Below are positions 8,246 to 17,236 of a DNA stretch of 64,000 nt, piece after piece. Source of the DNA: Seonamhaeicola sp. S2-3. Its GTDB lineage: Bacteria; Bacteroidota; Bacteroidia; Flavobacteriales; Flavobacteriaceae. The DNA lies in assembly GCF_001971785.1 (NCBI RefSeq), contig NZ_CP019389.1, forward strand, positions 1,189,001 through 1,253,000, written 5' to 3'. Positions within the stretch are counted from its first letter, which is position 1, and every line of letters begins with the position of its first letter. The position numbers were made by a program, and so were the translations under genes. The notes under the pieces are model-generated. The model saw nothing but the letters and a program-made list of their open reading frames with translations, was not told the DNA's origin and did no database searches.

Positions 8246-10537
8246 ATGGACAATCTGTATACTTTTATGATTATTGCTCTTGCTGTTTTAGCAATAGCAG
8301 ATTTAGTTGTTGGTGTAAGTAATGATGCTGTAAATTTTCTTAATTCAGCAATTGGCTCAAAAGCTGTTTCCTTTAAAACTTTAATGATTGTAGCTAGTAT
8401 AGGAGTAGCTTTTGGCGCTCTGTCTTCTAGCGGAATGATGGAAATTGCTCGTAAAGGTATTTTTGTTCCAGGTGAGTTTGTATTTGATGAAATCATGATT
8501 ATTTTTATGGCGGTTATGATAACCGATATTCTTCTGCTAGATTTCTTTAATACTCTGGGACTACCAACATCTACAACAGTTTCTATAGTTTTTGAGCTTT
8601 TAGGAGCCTCTGTTTCTATGGCTCTTATAAAAATTACATTAGATGATAACCTGTCTTTATTAGACATTGGAAATTATATTAATAACGAAAAGGCAATAGA
8701 AATCATTCTAGGTATCTTGCTGTCCGTTGTAGTAGCTTTTTCTGTAGGTGCTATTATTCAATACATTTCGCGTCTTTTATTATCATTCAACTTTAACAAT
8801 AAACCCAAACTTTACGGGGCTATTTTTAGTGGTTTTGCGGTAACATCAATTATGTACTTTATTTTAATAAAAGGAATAAAGAATGCCACTTTTATGAGTG
8901 ATAACTTTAAAAGTTTAATTTCAGAAAATACCACAATGGTTCTTGCTATTGGTTTTACCTTCTTTACAATAGTTTCATTACTAATTATGACCCTACTTAA
9001 AACCAATATTTACAAAATTATTATTGTTGTAGGTACATTTGCTTTAGCAGTAGCTTTTGCAGGTAATGATTTAGTTAACTTTATAGGGCCTACAACAGGT
9101 GCTTATCAGGCTTATTTAGACTTTGGAAACCCAGAAGTAAATACACTTGGCTTAACAGCTCAAGAATTTACTATGGAAAGTCTTAGTAATAAAATCTACA
9201 CGCCTACATACATATTGTTAGCAGCAGGTTTAATTATGGTCTTAACCTTATGGTTTTCTAGTAAAGCTAAAGCCGTTGTAAAAACATCGGTAGATTTATC
9301 TAGACAAGATGATGTTAAAGAACGTTTTGAACCTAACTTTTTATCTAGAAACATTGTTAGAATGTCTATTGCCGCATCAGATAATTTTAACAACCTTTTA
9401 CCAAACAATTTTAAACGTTTTACATCTCAGCAATTCAAAGAACCTGTTATTTCTGCTGCCATTAAAAAAGAAGATCTTCCTGCTTTTGATTTAGTTAGAG
9501 CAGCTGTTAACCTTATGGTTGCAAGTGTGTTAATTTCTTTAGCTACCTCAATGAAATTACCTTTATCAACTACATATGTTACATTTATGGTAGCCATGGG
9601 AACCTCTTTAGCCGATAGAGCTTGGGGAAGTGAAAGTGCTGTTTATAGAGTAGCAGGCGTTTTAAACGTTATTGGTGGTTGGTTTTTTACCGCTTTAAGT
9701 GCTTTTGTTGCCGCTGCAATAATGGCTTTAATTATATATTATGGCAGAGGCTATGCTCTTGTAGCTTTAATTACTTTTGCGTTAATAGTTTTAGTTAGAA
9801 ATTATTTAAACCACAGAAAAAAAACAAAAGAATTAAAAGCTGAAGATAGTTTACAAAAAGCCGAAAGCAGTTCTACACAAGGTGTTATTTTAGAAAGTGC
9901 AAACAATATTGCAAACGTTGTTAAACGTAGTAATAGAATTTACACCAATGCGGTTAATGGTCTTGCTACACATAATCTTAAAGTACTTAAGAAAAATAAA
10001 ACACAAGTAGGGAAACTAACTGAAGAAATTGAAGATTTAAAAGATAACATATTCTATTTCATTAAAAATTTAGATGAACCAAGTGTTAAAGCAAGTAACT
10101 TTTATTTAAGTATTTTAAGATACTTACAAGACATGGCTCAATCTTTAACTTACATCTCAAACACAAGCTACAAACATGTCAACAATAATCATAAAAAATT
10201 AAAATTCAGTCAAATAAAAGAGCTTAAAGAAATTGATGATGCTTTTGAAATATTATTTAATGATACTAGAAGCGCCTTTAAATCTGGCTCTTTTGATGAA
10301 ATAGGTTCTGTACTAAAAAGAAAACATACCCTTTTTAATCTTTTAACAGACAAAATTCAAAAACAAGTAGAACGTACACGCAAAGAAGAATCTAGCCCTA
10401 AAAATACTACATTATATTTTGGTATTTTATTAGAAACTAAAGACTTATTAACTGCAACCATGAGTCTTTTAGAAGAATACTACAACTCTCATGATGCAAC
10501 AGTAACACCAGCATCTGTTGAAAACGAGCATAGTTAA
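8246..10537 (+). CDS. Pit-family inorganic phosphate transporter with C-terminal PhoU-like domain
   Basis: The first ~520 of 763 residues are a multi-helix membrane transporter with the two inverted Pit signature repeats: GVSNDAVNFLNSAIGSKA near residue 24 and AGNDLVNFIGPTTGAY near residue 272. The last ~230 residues are helical and charged (VVKRSNRIYTNAVNGLATHN, LTEEIEDLKDNIFYFIKNL) and resemble PhoU-like domains fused to or paired with Pit in many Bacteroidota. It moves phosphate with H+ or Na+ across the inner membrane; the tail probably regulates it. A Pho-like pair lies at the promoter. An OmpA lipoprotein gene follows after 74 bp. Confidence 0.9.
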   Translation: MDNLYTFMIIALAVLAIADLVVGVSNDAVNFLNSAIGSKAVSFKTLMIVASIGVAFGALSSSGMMEIARKGIFVPGEFVFDEIMIIFMAVMITDILLLDFFNTLGLPTSTTVSIVFELLGASVSMALIKITLDDNLSLLDIGNYINNEKAIEIILGILLSVVVAFSVGAIIQYISRLLLSFNFNNKPKLYGAIFSGFAVTSIMYFILIKGIKNATFMSDNFKSLISENTTMVLAIGFTFFTIVSLLIMTLLKTNIYKIIIVVGTFALAVAFAGNDLVNFIGPTTGAYQAYLDFGNPEVNTLGLTAQEFTMESLSNKIYTPTYILLAAGLIMVLTLWFSSKAKAVVKTSVDLSRQDDVKERFEPNFLSRNIVRMSIAASDNFNNLLPNNFKRFTSQQFKEPVISAAIKKEDLPAFDLVRAAVNLMVASVLISLATSMKLPLSTTYVTFMVAMGTSLADRAWGSESAVYRVAGVLNVIGGWFFTALSAFVAAAIMALIIYYGRGYALVALITFALIVLVRNYLNHRKKTKELKAEDSLQKAESSSTQGVILESANNIANVVKRSNRIYTNAVNGLATHNLKVLKKNKTQVGKLTEEIEDLKDNIFYFIKNLDEPSVKASNFYLSILRYLQDMAQSLTYISNTSYKHVNNNHKKLKFSQIKELKEIDDAFEILFNDTRSAFKSGSFDEIGSVLKRKHTLFNLLTDKIQKQVERTRKEESSPKNTTLYFGILLETKDLLTATMSLLEEYYNSHDATVTPASVENEHS

Positions 10538-10568
10538 TTAAGAATAATTCATAAACTAATAATCTAGA

Positions 10569-10597
10569 TTTACATTCATTACGTAAATGAATGTAAA
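10569..10597 (+). other. Perfect 12-bp palindrome between transporter and OmpA genes
   Basis: TTTACATTCATT and AATGAATGTAAA flank a 5-nt loop (ACGTA). There is no U-tract. It ends 14 bp before the ompA ATG. It could be a transcript hairpin or a dimeric operator; sequence alone does not decide. Confidence 0.65.
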
Positions 10598-10611
10598 CCT
10601 AAATTATTATT

Positions 10612-11490
10612 ATGAAAAAATTTGCAATTTTATTATTAGCAGCTTTAACCTTTTCTTGTGTTTCTAAAAAAAAATATTTGGCTTTAGAGCATGAAAATGG
10701 CCAAATAAAAAGTGAATTAACTAAAACACGCGTTGAAAAAGAAGATTTAGAAACTAAATTTGCTAAAATTCAAGCTAGAGTTAATGAGTACAATACCAAA
10801 ATAACTTCTTTAAAAGAAGATGTTGGCACACTTACCGAAGAAAACAATGCTAAGTTTGAAACTTTAAAAAACGGTGCTGTAATTTCTAACAACGCTAAAG
10901 CTAAAATGCGTGCTACACTAAAAAACGTTGATGCAGAGAAACTAAATAAAGCTAAAACGCTTAAAGATTCTATGAATTTAGCCGTTGCATACAACCTAGA
11001 ACGCGCTATTAATAATAACAATATTAATGAAGACGAAGATATAGCGGTAAATATTGATGAAACGGTGGTTATGATTTCTATTTCAGATAAAATGTTATTT
11101 AACAGCGGAAGCTACGTAGTTAGCTCTAAAGCCGATAAAATTTTAACCAAATTAGCAGAAGTTATTAATTCTGAACCTAGCTTAGATGTTATGGTTGAAG
11201 GTCATACAGATTCTAGAGGTATAAATACAGATAAAATTAAAGATAACTGGGATTTAAGTGTACTTAGAGCCACTTCAGTAGTTAGAAGACTGCAACATAA
11301 ATTTAATGTAGCCCCAGAGCAATTAATAGCTGCAGGAAGAAGCAGTTACCAACCAATTGCCGATAATAGCACATGGCAAAATAGAGCTAAAAATAGAAGA
11401 ACACGTATTGTAATTCTTCCTAATATTGACAAGTTTTTTGCTTTAATGGCTGAAAATGAAAACACCTTAGCTGAGAATATTTTAGATTAA
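10612..11490 (+). CDS. OmpA-family peptidoglycan-associated lipoprotein
   Basis: The 292-residue protein has a lipobox (LTFSC) at residues 12-16. A charged coiled-coil stretch follows (about 30-75: ENGQIKSELTKTRVEKEDL). A C-terminal OmpA domain (about 150-275) shows VEGHTDSRG and NRAKNRRTRIVI, which hold the Asp and Arg that grip diaminopimelate of peptidoglycan. It should link the outer membrane to the cell wall. It may be cotranscribed with the phosphate transporter (74-bp gap with a palindrome), though OmpA proteins are often constitutive. It is well supported as a family member; its specific role is unknown. Confidence 0.9.
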   Translation: MKKFAILLLAALTFSCVSKKKYLALEHENGQIKSELTKTRVEKEDLETKFAKIQARVNEYNTKITSLKEDVGTLTEENNAKFETLKNGAVISNNAKAKMRATLKNVDAEKLNKAKTLKDSMNLAVAYNLERAINNNNINEDEDIAVNIDETVVMISISDKMLFNSGSYVVSSKADKILTKLAEVINSEPSLDVMVEGHTDSRGINTDKIKDNWDLSVLRATSVVRRLQHKFNVAPEQLIAAGRSSYQPIADNSTWQNRAKNRRTRIVILPNIDKFFALMAENENTLAENILD

Positions 11491-11510
11491 TTAAATAATC
11501 CATTTTCCAT

Positions 11511-11541
11511 AAAAAAGCATCCTGATTTAGGATGCTTTTTT
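11511..11541 (+). terminator. Rho-independent terminator after the OmpA gene
   Basis: AAAAAAGCATCC, a 7-nt loop, then GGATGCTTTTTT. It lies 20 bp after the stop and is A/T-flanked on both sides, so it may also serve nrdA on the other strand. Confidence 0.9.
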
Positions 11542-11551
11542 GTTTAAATTT

Positions 11552-11579
11552 GGGTTCCCCCCGTGAGGAGGGAATACCC
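11552..11579. repeat. GC-rich imperfect hairpin between convergent genes
   Basis: GGGTTCCC (11552-11559) pairs with GGGAATACCC (11570-11579), leaving a C/G-rich loop. It is conspicuous in an AT-rich region and sits between ompA and nrdA. It may be part of an extragenic repeat family or a second terminator for nrdA. Single-copy status cannot be judged from the window. Confidence 0.4.
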
Positions 11580-11603
11580 TCTTAAAGAAAATTAATTTCT
11601 CTT

Positions 11604-13394
11604 TTAGCCTTCGCAGCTAGTACATTCTTTTTTCTGCTTAAATTTTTGAGCCGCATTCATACTGTGTTGATAGTATAAAGACTTTAATCCTAATTTCCAT
11701 GCTGTAACATAAATTTTATTTATGTCTTTAACAGGCATATCTGGGTGCACAATAATGTTTACAGATTGTCCTTGATCTATATGATTTTGTCTGTTTGCAG
11801 CTTGATAAACAATATTCAATTGATCAATTTCAGAGTAGGTTTTAAACACATCGCGCTCGTGTTCTGTTAAAAACTCTAAATGTTGCACAGAACCGTCATG
11901 ATCTCTAATACTTCTCCAAACTTCGGTTGTATTTTGCCCTTTTTCTTCAAGCAAATTCTCTAAATACGGATTCTTAATTGTGGTTTTAATCTTAGCTATA
12001 TCTTTTACGTAAATATTAGACCAAATAGGTTCAATACCTTGAGACACTTGCCCTAAAATAAATGCCGATGATGTTGTTGGCGCAATGGCGTTTAAAGTAG
12101 CATTGCGTCTGCCATAACCTTTCATTACTTCTGGCTCTCCGTACAATTCAGCTAATTCTTTAGATGCTTTATATGATTTTTCTTTTATTAATTTAAAAAT
12201 TTCGCTATTTAAATTAAAAGCTTCGGCACTCTCAAATGGTAACATTTTAGATTGCAGTAAAGAGTGCCATCCTAATGCTCCTAAACCTAAGGCTCTATTT
12301 GCTTTTGCAAAATTATAGGCACGCTCCATAAACATAAATGTTTGTCTGTCATCTAAATCATCAGAGTCTCTATAAACCTCAAGTTTTTCAACAAATTCTG
12401 TAATTACGGCATCTAAAAAGTAAACCATAGTTTCAACAGCGTCTGTGTCTTTCCATTTATCATAGTGTAATAAATTTACAGACGATAATACACAAACAAA
12501 CGACCATTTTTCGTTTGATGGCAGCATAATTTCTGTACACAAATTACTAGCCACAATTTTATGGTTATTTTCTTTATATACTTCTGGAGCTTGGTTATTG
12601 GCATGATCTTTAAAGAAAATATAAGGATATCCTATTTCACCTCTACGTTGAATAACTTTAGCCCAAATAGAACGTTTTTCAACATCGCCATCTATCATTT
12701 CTTGCATCCACTTATCGGTAACAGAAACACCGTGTGTTAGCTCTTGAATAGAATTACCTTCGGTACCTATTTCTAAAAACTCATTAATATCTGGATGTTC
12801 TACTGGTAAATATGGTGAAAACCTACCTCTTCTTACAGACCCTTGACTAACAACATCTACCATTTTTTCAAAAAGCTGCATGATATGTACAGCACCTGAT
12901 GATGACCCGTTATTTTTTACTGGTGCACCGCGGTGTCTTAAATTTCCAAAATACCCCGATGTTCCTCCTCCTAACTTAGACATCATACCAACTTCTGATT
13001 GGGTATAAAGAATATTACCCATATCATCAGAAATGTTAGAGCCAAAACAACTAATTGGTAAGCCTCTCTTTTTTCCAAAATTACTCCATACTGGAGAAGC
13101 TAAAGAGAAAAAGCCTTCAGACATGTAATGGTAAAACTTGTCTGCATACCCATCAATTTTTAAAATTTGTTCTGCTCTTTCTGCTATTTCACGAATTCTC
13201 CCTTCTGGAGTGGCGCCTTCGGTTAAGTATCCTGATGCTAAAAATTTTCGGCTATTTTCGGTTAACCATTCAAATCCTTCAGTTTCTTCAGAATTTTTTA
13301 AATTTTTAATTTGTTCTTTTCTAGCATCAATTAATTTTTCGTAGTTAGATTGTTGCTCTGTTGTGTTGTCTTGTAGGTTTGTTTTAATTTTCAT
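11604..13394 (-). CDS. nrdA: Class I ribonucleotide reductase large subunit (lacks ATP-cone)
   Basis: The 596-residue protein keeps the catalytic set: Cys116 (PISCFGSN), the N-x-C-x-E motif with Asn284, Cys286 and Glu288 (SNLCTEIMLPS), Cys301 (SFVCVLSS), and a C-terminal Cys pair (Cys591, Cys594 in ECTSCEG) for re-reduction. It reduces NDPs to dNDPs. It starts directly with the alpha-helical domain and has no ATP-cone, so it is much shorter than E. coli NrdA (761). The cone is instead on the partner NrdB encoded 3 bp upstream. The pair forms an nrdB-nrdA operon on the minus strand. Confidence 0.95.
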   Translation of the reverse strand: MKIKTNLQDNTTEQQSNYEKLIDARKEQIKNLKNSEETEGFEWLTENSRKFLASGYLTEGATPEGRIREIAERAEQILKIDGYADKFYHYMSEGFFSLASPVWSNFGKKRGLPISCFGSNISDDMGNILYTQSEVGMMSKLGGGTSGYFGNLRHRGAPVKNNGSSSGAVHIMQLFEKMVDVVSQGSVRRGRFSPYLPVEHPDINEFLEIGTEGNSIQELTHGVSVTDKWMQEMIDGDVEKRSIWAKVIQRRGEIGYPYIFFKDHANNQAPEVYKENNHKIVASNLCTEIMLPSNEKWSFVCVLSSVNLLHYDKWKDTDAVETMVYFLDAVITEFVEKLEVYRDSDDLDDRQTFMFMERAYNFAKANRALGLGALGWHSLLQSKMLPFESAEAFNLNSEIFKLIKEKSYKASKELAELYGEPEVMKGYGRRNATLNAIAPTTSSAFILGQVSQGIEPIWSNIYVKDIAKIKTTIKNPYLENLLEEKGQNTTEVWRSIRDHDGSVQHLEFLTEHERDVFKTYSEIDQLNIVYQAANRQNHIDQGQSVNIIVHPDMPVKDINKIYVTAWKLGLKSLYYQHSMNAAQKFKQKKECTSCEG

Positions 13395-13397
13395 ATT

Positions 13398-14672
13398 TTA
13401 AAAAAGGTCGTCACTAGTTATACTTTTTGTTCTTTTGCTATAGTTAATGGATCGTTTTACAAAGAAATCACCGTGTTTGGTGCCTATAATTTCATCATCA
13501 AACCACTCGGTTTGTGCTAATAATTCTTCATTGATATCAAAAATTTTATCAATGCCTATGCTTTCTAATGAGTTATTAAATCTGTTTTTAATAAATTCAT
13601 TTATCACGTTTTTGGGTAAGAAATCTAATTCGCCTTCTTCAAATATCCAGTCAATAATATCGCTTTCGGCTTTAAAGGCTTCTTTACAAACAGTTTGAAT
13701 TTTCTCGTTATAGTTATCTCCAAACCAATTTGGATTTTCCTTTTTAATTATTTTAATAACGTCTATACCAAAATCGCCATGAATTTGTTCTTCTTTAGAG
13801 GTAGCTTCTACAACATTTGATATACCTTTTAGCATATTTTTATGCTTATTAAAAGCCATTATTATTAAGAACTGAGAGAATAATGATACGTGCTCTATAA
13901 ACAAAGAAAACAACAAAATAGACTCTGCGTATTCTTGTATATTTTCACTTTTAGAATTTTTAAGAGCCGTTTCTAAATAGTGAACACGACGCATAATTAC
14001 TGGCTTCTTTTTTAAGGCTTTAAACTCTGCATTTAAACCTAAAATCTCTAATAAATGAGAGTAAGCATCATGATGGCGTACTTCGCTTTCAGCAAATGTA
14101 GCTCCAACCGACCCTATTTCTGGTTTAGGCATTTTTTGATAAATGTCTCCCCAAAATGTTTTTACTGCTACTTCTATTTGAGAAATAGCCAACATGGTGT
14201 TTTTAATAGCCGATTTTTCTAAAGGTGTTAATTGCGCTTTAAAATCTTGAATATCGCTTGTAAAGTTAAATTCTGTATGAATCCAGTATGAATGCCTAAT
14301 AGCATTTACATATTCATACAAATCTGGATATTCATAAGGTTTTAAATTAATACGTTTTTCAAAAATATTAGACTGTCTTTTTCGTGCTTGCTCATCTCTG
14401 TAAAGAATGTATGCTTTTGCAGCATCATGAAAGGCACTATCCATTAGCTTATCTTCTACAATATCTTGTACTTGTTCTACGGTAGGAATATACCTTGCAT
14501 CAACAGCTTTTCTTGCTAAAAGCGATTCAAATACTCTGTCTGAGATTTCTTTAGCATCTTGTCTTGTTCCATGGTTCACAGAAAGCATAGCCTTTTCAAT
14601 GGCGTTTGTGATTTTGTCTAAGACGAAAGGGGTTGTTTCGTAGTCCCGTTTAATGATATGTGTTATTTCCAT
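13398..14672 (-). CDS. nrdB: Class I ribonucleotide reductase radical subunit with N-terminal ATP-cone
   Basis: I start at the ATG at 14672 (MEITHIIKRDYETTPF), because the upstream 20 codons look non-coding; this gives 424 residues. Residues about 1-95 form an ATP-cone (FVLDKITNAIEKAML, VEQVQDIVEDKLMDS, YILYRDEQARKR). The ferritin-like radical domain follows with ESEVRHHDAY, carrying the ExxH ligands and a Tyr four residues after the His, and with EEQIHGDFG. This matches the NrdB architecture described from Leeuwenhoekiella blandensis, where dATP binding to the cone on the small subunit switches the enzyme off. Metal type (Fe or Mn) cannot be read from sequence. Confidence 0.93.
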   Translation of the reverse strand: MEITHIIKRDYETTPFVLDKITNAIEKAMLSVNHGTRQDAKEISDRVFESLLARKAVDARYIPTVEQVQDIVEDKLMDSAFHDAAKAYILYRDEQARKRQSNIFEKRINLKPYEYPDLYEYVNAIRHSYWIHTEFNFTSDIQDFKAQLTPLEKSAIKNTMLAISQIEVAVKTFWGDIYQKMPKPEIGSVGATFAESEVRHHDAYSHLLEILGLNAEFKALKKKPVIMRRVHYLETALKNSKSENIQEYAESILLFSLFIEHVSLFSQFLIIMAFNKHKNMLKGISNVVEATSKEEQIHGDFGIDVIKIIKKENPNWFGDNYNEKIQTVCKEAFKAESDIIDWIFEEGELDFLPKNVINEFIKNRFNNSLESIGIDKIFDINEELLAQTEWFDDEIIGTKHGDFFVKRSINYSKRTKSITSDDLF

Positions 14673-14839
14673 GTATTGGTTTTGGTTAAGTATTGATGAA
14701 CAAAATCTAACAGGATAATCCTGAAAATACACCCTAATATTTGATGTATTTTAATTATCTTATTGAAAATATTATCTTACAAATAAAATTTCAACAAAAT
14801 TTATTTATGGTTAAATGTATATGGCAATTACCAAGTACA

Positions 14840-14966
14840 TTTTTAACAAGTTGATTAACAAGCTAAAAAAATGTGTTTTTTACTCAGAATTGAGTATCAC
14901 AAAGATTGTAAAATGATTAATATGTTTTTTAGTGCCTTAAAAAACCTTTTCAACAAGTTTTTAACA
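14840..14966. promoter_or_regulatory. DnaA-box-like 9-mers upstream of nrdBA
   Basis: The 473-bp gap before nrdB holds two close pairs of similar 9-mers: TTTTTAACA (14840) with TGATTAACA (14852), and TTTTCAACA (14947) with TTTTTAACA (14958). They resemble relaxed DnaA boxes (TTATNCACA) by two or three bases only. DnaA controls nrd in E. coli, which makes this plausible but unproven. The rest of the gap is AT-rich, with repeated AAGTTTACAA-type stretches near 14990 and 15055 and no gene. Confidence 0.3.
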
Positions 14967-15145
14967 AAAAAATAAAACCTTGAATACTAGAAAGTTTACA
15001 AGAAAAAACACTTAACATACTGTTTTTCAATTATTTAACTTTTTTTGAAAAATAAAAAGTTTACAAAAAAATAATATAAATTTAACCTACAACCCCTATA
15101 AAACAAAGAGATTTTAAAGTTTGTGAAAATGTTTTCTTGTGTTTG

Positions 15146-15709
15146 TTAAAAAGATTTAGCAACTTTTTCTAACGCTTCATACCAATCTTCTCCAAATTTT
15201 CTTATGAGCGCTTCTTTAACAAATTTATAAATAGGCACACCTAATTCTTCACCCAGTTCACAAGCATCATCACAAATTTGCCATTTATGATAATTTACTG
15301 CTGAAAATTCAGAATAATCGGCTACTCTTATGGGATATAAATGACAAGAAACTGGTTTTTTCCAAGAAATCTCACCTTGGTTATAGGCTTCTTCAATACC
15401 GCAAAGTGCCACATCATTTTCATCAAAAATAACGTAAGCACAATCTGCATTATTTATTAGTGGCGTTTCTAATTCGCCATCTTCTGTAGTAATATAAGTA
15501 CCTTGACGCTCAATTGCATCTATTCCTTCTTTTCTTAAAAAAGGTTTTACCTTGGGATAAATATCTTCTAGAATTTGTGTTTCATCTTTATCAAGCGGTG
15601 CTCCGGCATCACCATCTATACAACAAGCTCCTTTGCATGCCGATAAATTACACACAAAATCTTTTTTTAAAATATCTTCTGAAACGATTGTTTTTCCTAA
15701 CTGAAACAT
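15146..15709 (-). CDS. DUF3109 family cysteine-rich protein
   Basis: I choose the ATG at 15709 (MFQLGKTIVSEDILKKDF), 24 codons inside the longest frame, because the upstream part has no family character. The 188 residues include clustered cysteines: FVCNLSACKGACCIDGDAG near the N-terminus, then NADCAY, VALCGIEE, VSCHLYPI and ICDDACELG. This pattern is typical of DUF3109 and suggests a metal or Fe-S cluster, related to the CxxxCxxCC zinc/iron-binding families. Function is unknown. It is divergent from marC, 89 bp apart. Confidence 0.85.
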   Translation of the reverse strand: MFQLGKTIVSEDILKKDFVCNLSACKGACCIDGDAGAPLDKDETQILEDIYPKVKPFLRKEGIDAIERQGTYITTEDGELETPLINNADCAYVIFDENDVALCGIEEAYNQGEISWKKPVSCHLYPIRVADYSEFSAVNYHKWQICDDACELGEELGVPIYKFVKEALIRKFGEDWYEALEKVAKSF

Positions 15710-15798
15710 GCGACAAAAATAGAGAAACTTTACATTTAATTTAACATTAAAGTATAGTATTAAATACCGACCTTTGCGCAAAATTTAAAAAAAATAAC

Positions 15799-16380
15799 AT
15801 GGAACTAATATTAAAAGAAATATTTACAGCATTTATGGTATTATTTGCTGTTATAGATATTATTGGTAACATTCCTATTATTATAGATTTACGCAAAAAA
15901 GCAGGACACATTCAGAGTGAAAAAGCTTCTTTAATAGCTGGAGGTATCATGATTCTATTCTTATTTTTAGGTAAAAGTATTTTAAACCTCATTGGTATAG
16001 ATGTACACTCTTTTGCAATTGCTGGTGCCTTTATACTATTTTTTATTGCTTTAGAAATGATTCTTGGCATAACGCTTTATAAAGAAGAAGAAAACAATGT
16101 TATGACAGCCTCTATTTTTCCGTTAGCATTTCCGCTAATTGCGGGACCAGGGAGTTTAACCACGTTGCTTTCTTTAAGAGCTGAATTTAGAGTTGAAAAT
16201 ATTATTATAGCCATAATTTTAAATGTGATTCTTATCTTTATAGTTTTAAAGACATCAAAATCAATTGAGCGTTTTTTAGGGCAAAATGGTATTAGTATAA
16301 TTAGAAAGATTTTTGGTGTTGTACTATTAGCTATTGCCGTAAAGCTTTTTGCTGAAAACATTAAAATTTTATTCAACTAA
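15799..16380 (+). CDS. MarC/UPF0056-family integral membrane protein
   Basis: The 193-residue protein is almost all hydrophobic, with about six membrane segments. It shows family marks: FAVIDIIGNIPIIIDL near residue 15 and ASIFPLAFPLIAGPGSLTTLL near residue 105, the latter being the conserved PLaiPliaGPG motif. Some homologues are called multiple antibiotic resistance proteins, but MarC itself does not confer resistance, and one archaeal relative transports amino acids. It begins a tight three-gene run with the small protein at 16383 (2-bp gap) and a flavoprotein at 16588. Confidence 0.88.
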   Translation: MELILKEIFTAFMVLFAVIDIIGNIPIIIDLRKKAGHIQSEKASLIAGGIMILFLFLGKSILNLIGIDVHSFAIAGAFILFFIALEMILGITLYKEEENNVMTASIFPLAFPLIAGPGSLTTLLSLRAEFRVENIIIAIILNVILIFIVLKTSKSIERFLGQNGISIIRKIFGVVLLAIAVKLFAENIKILFN

Positions 16381-16382
16381 TT

Positions 16383-16586
16383 ATGAGGATTACTTCTGCT
16401 ATTATTATTGTTTTAGCTATTGCTATGGCAATTTTTAACGCTACAAAAATAGACTTTAAAGCTCCTTTTGAAGGAGACAGTATGGTTGCTTTAATAACTA
16501 TTTTAGCTGCCTTATGCGCCATTATTTTAATGGTTATTCTAAGAATATCTAAACGTATAGAACAAAAAGTAAAAGAAAGAAAATAA
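16383..16586 (+). CDS. Small two-helix membrane protein
   Basis: The 67 residues contain two hydrophobic stretches (about 3-20 and 36-54) and a basic C-terminus (RISKRIEQKVKERK). It starts 2 bp after marC and ends 1 bp before the next gene, so it is translated as part of that operon. I do not recognise the family. The tight packing and membrane pattern make it a real gene; a role as a partner of MarC is a guess from position. Confidence 0.75.
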   Translation: MRITSAIIIVLAIAMAIFNATKIDFKAPFEGDSMVALITILAALCAIILMVILRISKRIEQKVKERK

Positions 16587-16587
16587 T

Positions 16588-17193
16588 ATGTTTGATGTTT
16601 TAATTGTTGGCGGTGGTGCTGCGGGCTTATCTTGCGCTTTAGTGTTAGGCTCTGCAAAAAACAAAACCTTTGCTAAAAGTAAACGCATTGGTATTATTGT
16701 ACACCAAAAAAGCTCACATTTACAAACAGCTTTATTTAATAATGTTTTAGGATTAACTCCTGGTACTACTGGTGCATCTATTCTTGAAAACGGAAAACAA
16801 CAACTTACCAATTTGTATCCGCATGTAGAACAAATAGATAACGAAAAAGTATTATCTATTTCTAAAAATGCTGATGGTTTTAATATAGAAACCAATAAAA
16901 ACAAACACCAATCTAAAATAGTTGTAGTAGCTGTTGGTTATACAAATCTAATTAACATTAAAGGTTTAGAAGAGTATATTGAACCTCACCCAAGAGCTGC
17001 CGCTGAAAAAGAACGCATTTGGTTAAAAAACACAGACCATATAATTGAAAAAAACCTGTATGTAGCTGGCACACTTGCGGGTTGGCGTAGTCAATTTGCA
17101 ATAGCCTCTGGAAGTGGCGCACAGGTAGCAACCGATATTTTAACACTTTGGAATGACGGAAAACATACTAAGGTACATGATAAGATTGAATAA
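16588..17193 (+). CDS. Short FAD-dependent oxidoreductase, thioredoxin-reductase-like
   Basis: The 201 residues begin with an FAD-binding Rossmann motif (VLIVGGGAAGLSCALVLG) and end with the second FAD segment (NLYVAGTLAGWRSQFAIASGSGAQVATDIL). The NADPH-binding insert and the redox CxxC of thioredoxin reductases (about 310 residues) are absent, so only the FAD fold remains. It therefore probably does not reduce thioredoxin. An electron donor would have to come from elsewhere. Family-level call is secure, function unknown. It is the third gene of the marC operon. Confidence 0.8.
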   Translation: MFDVLIVGGGAAGLSCALVLGSAKNKTFAKSKRIGIIVHQKSSHLQTALFNNVLGLTPGTTGASILENGKQQLTNLYPHVEQIDNEKVLSISKNADGFNIETNKNKHQSKIVVVAVGYTNLINIKGLEEYIEPHPRAAAEKERIWLKNTDHIIEKNLYVAGTLAGWRSQFAIASGSGAQVATDILTLWNDGKHTKVHDKIE

Positions 17194-17236
17194 ATAGAGT
17201 ATGGGAGATACTGAAACACGTTTAGCATCAAAAAAA

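Noticed and set aside
8146-8667. A 173-codon minus-strand ORF over the phosphate transporter start
   Set aside because: It is antisense to a strong membrane-transporter frame and its composition is that of a shadow frame.
14673-14732. An N-terminal extension of nrdB up to 14732
   Set aside because: The 20 codons have no family character and the ATP-cone begins properly at the ATG at 14672.
15730-15748. A TTACATT/TAACATT pair near marC, as another Pho-like box
   Set aside because: The spacing is 12 rather than 11 bp and only two loosely matched units exist; likely AT-rich chance.
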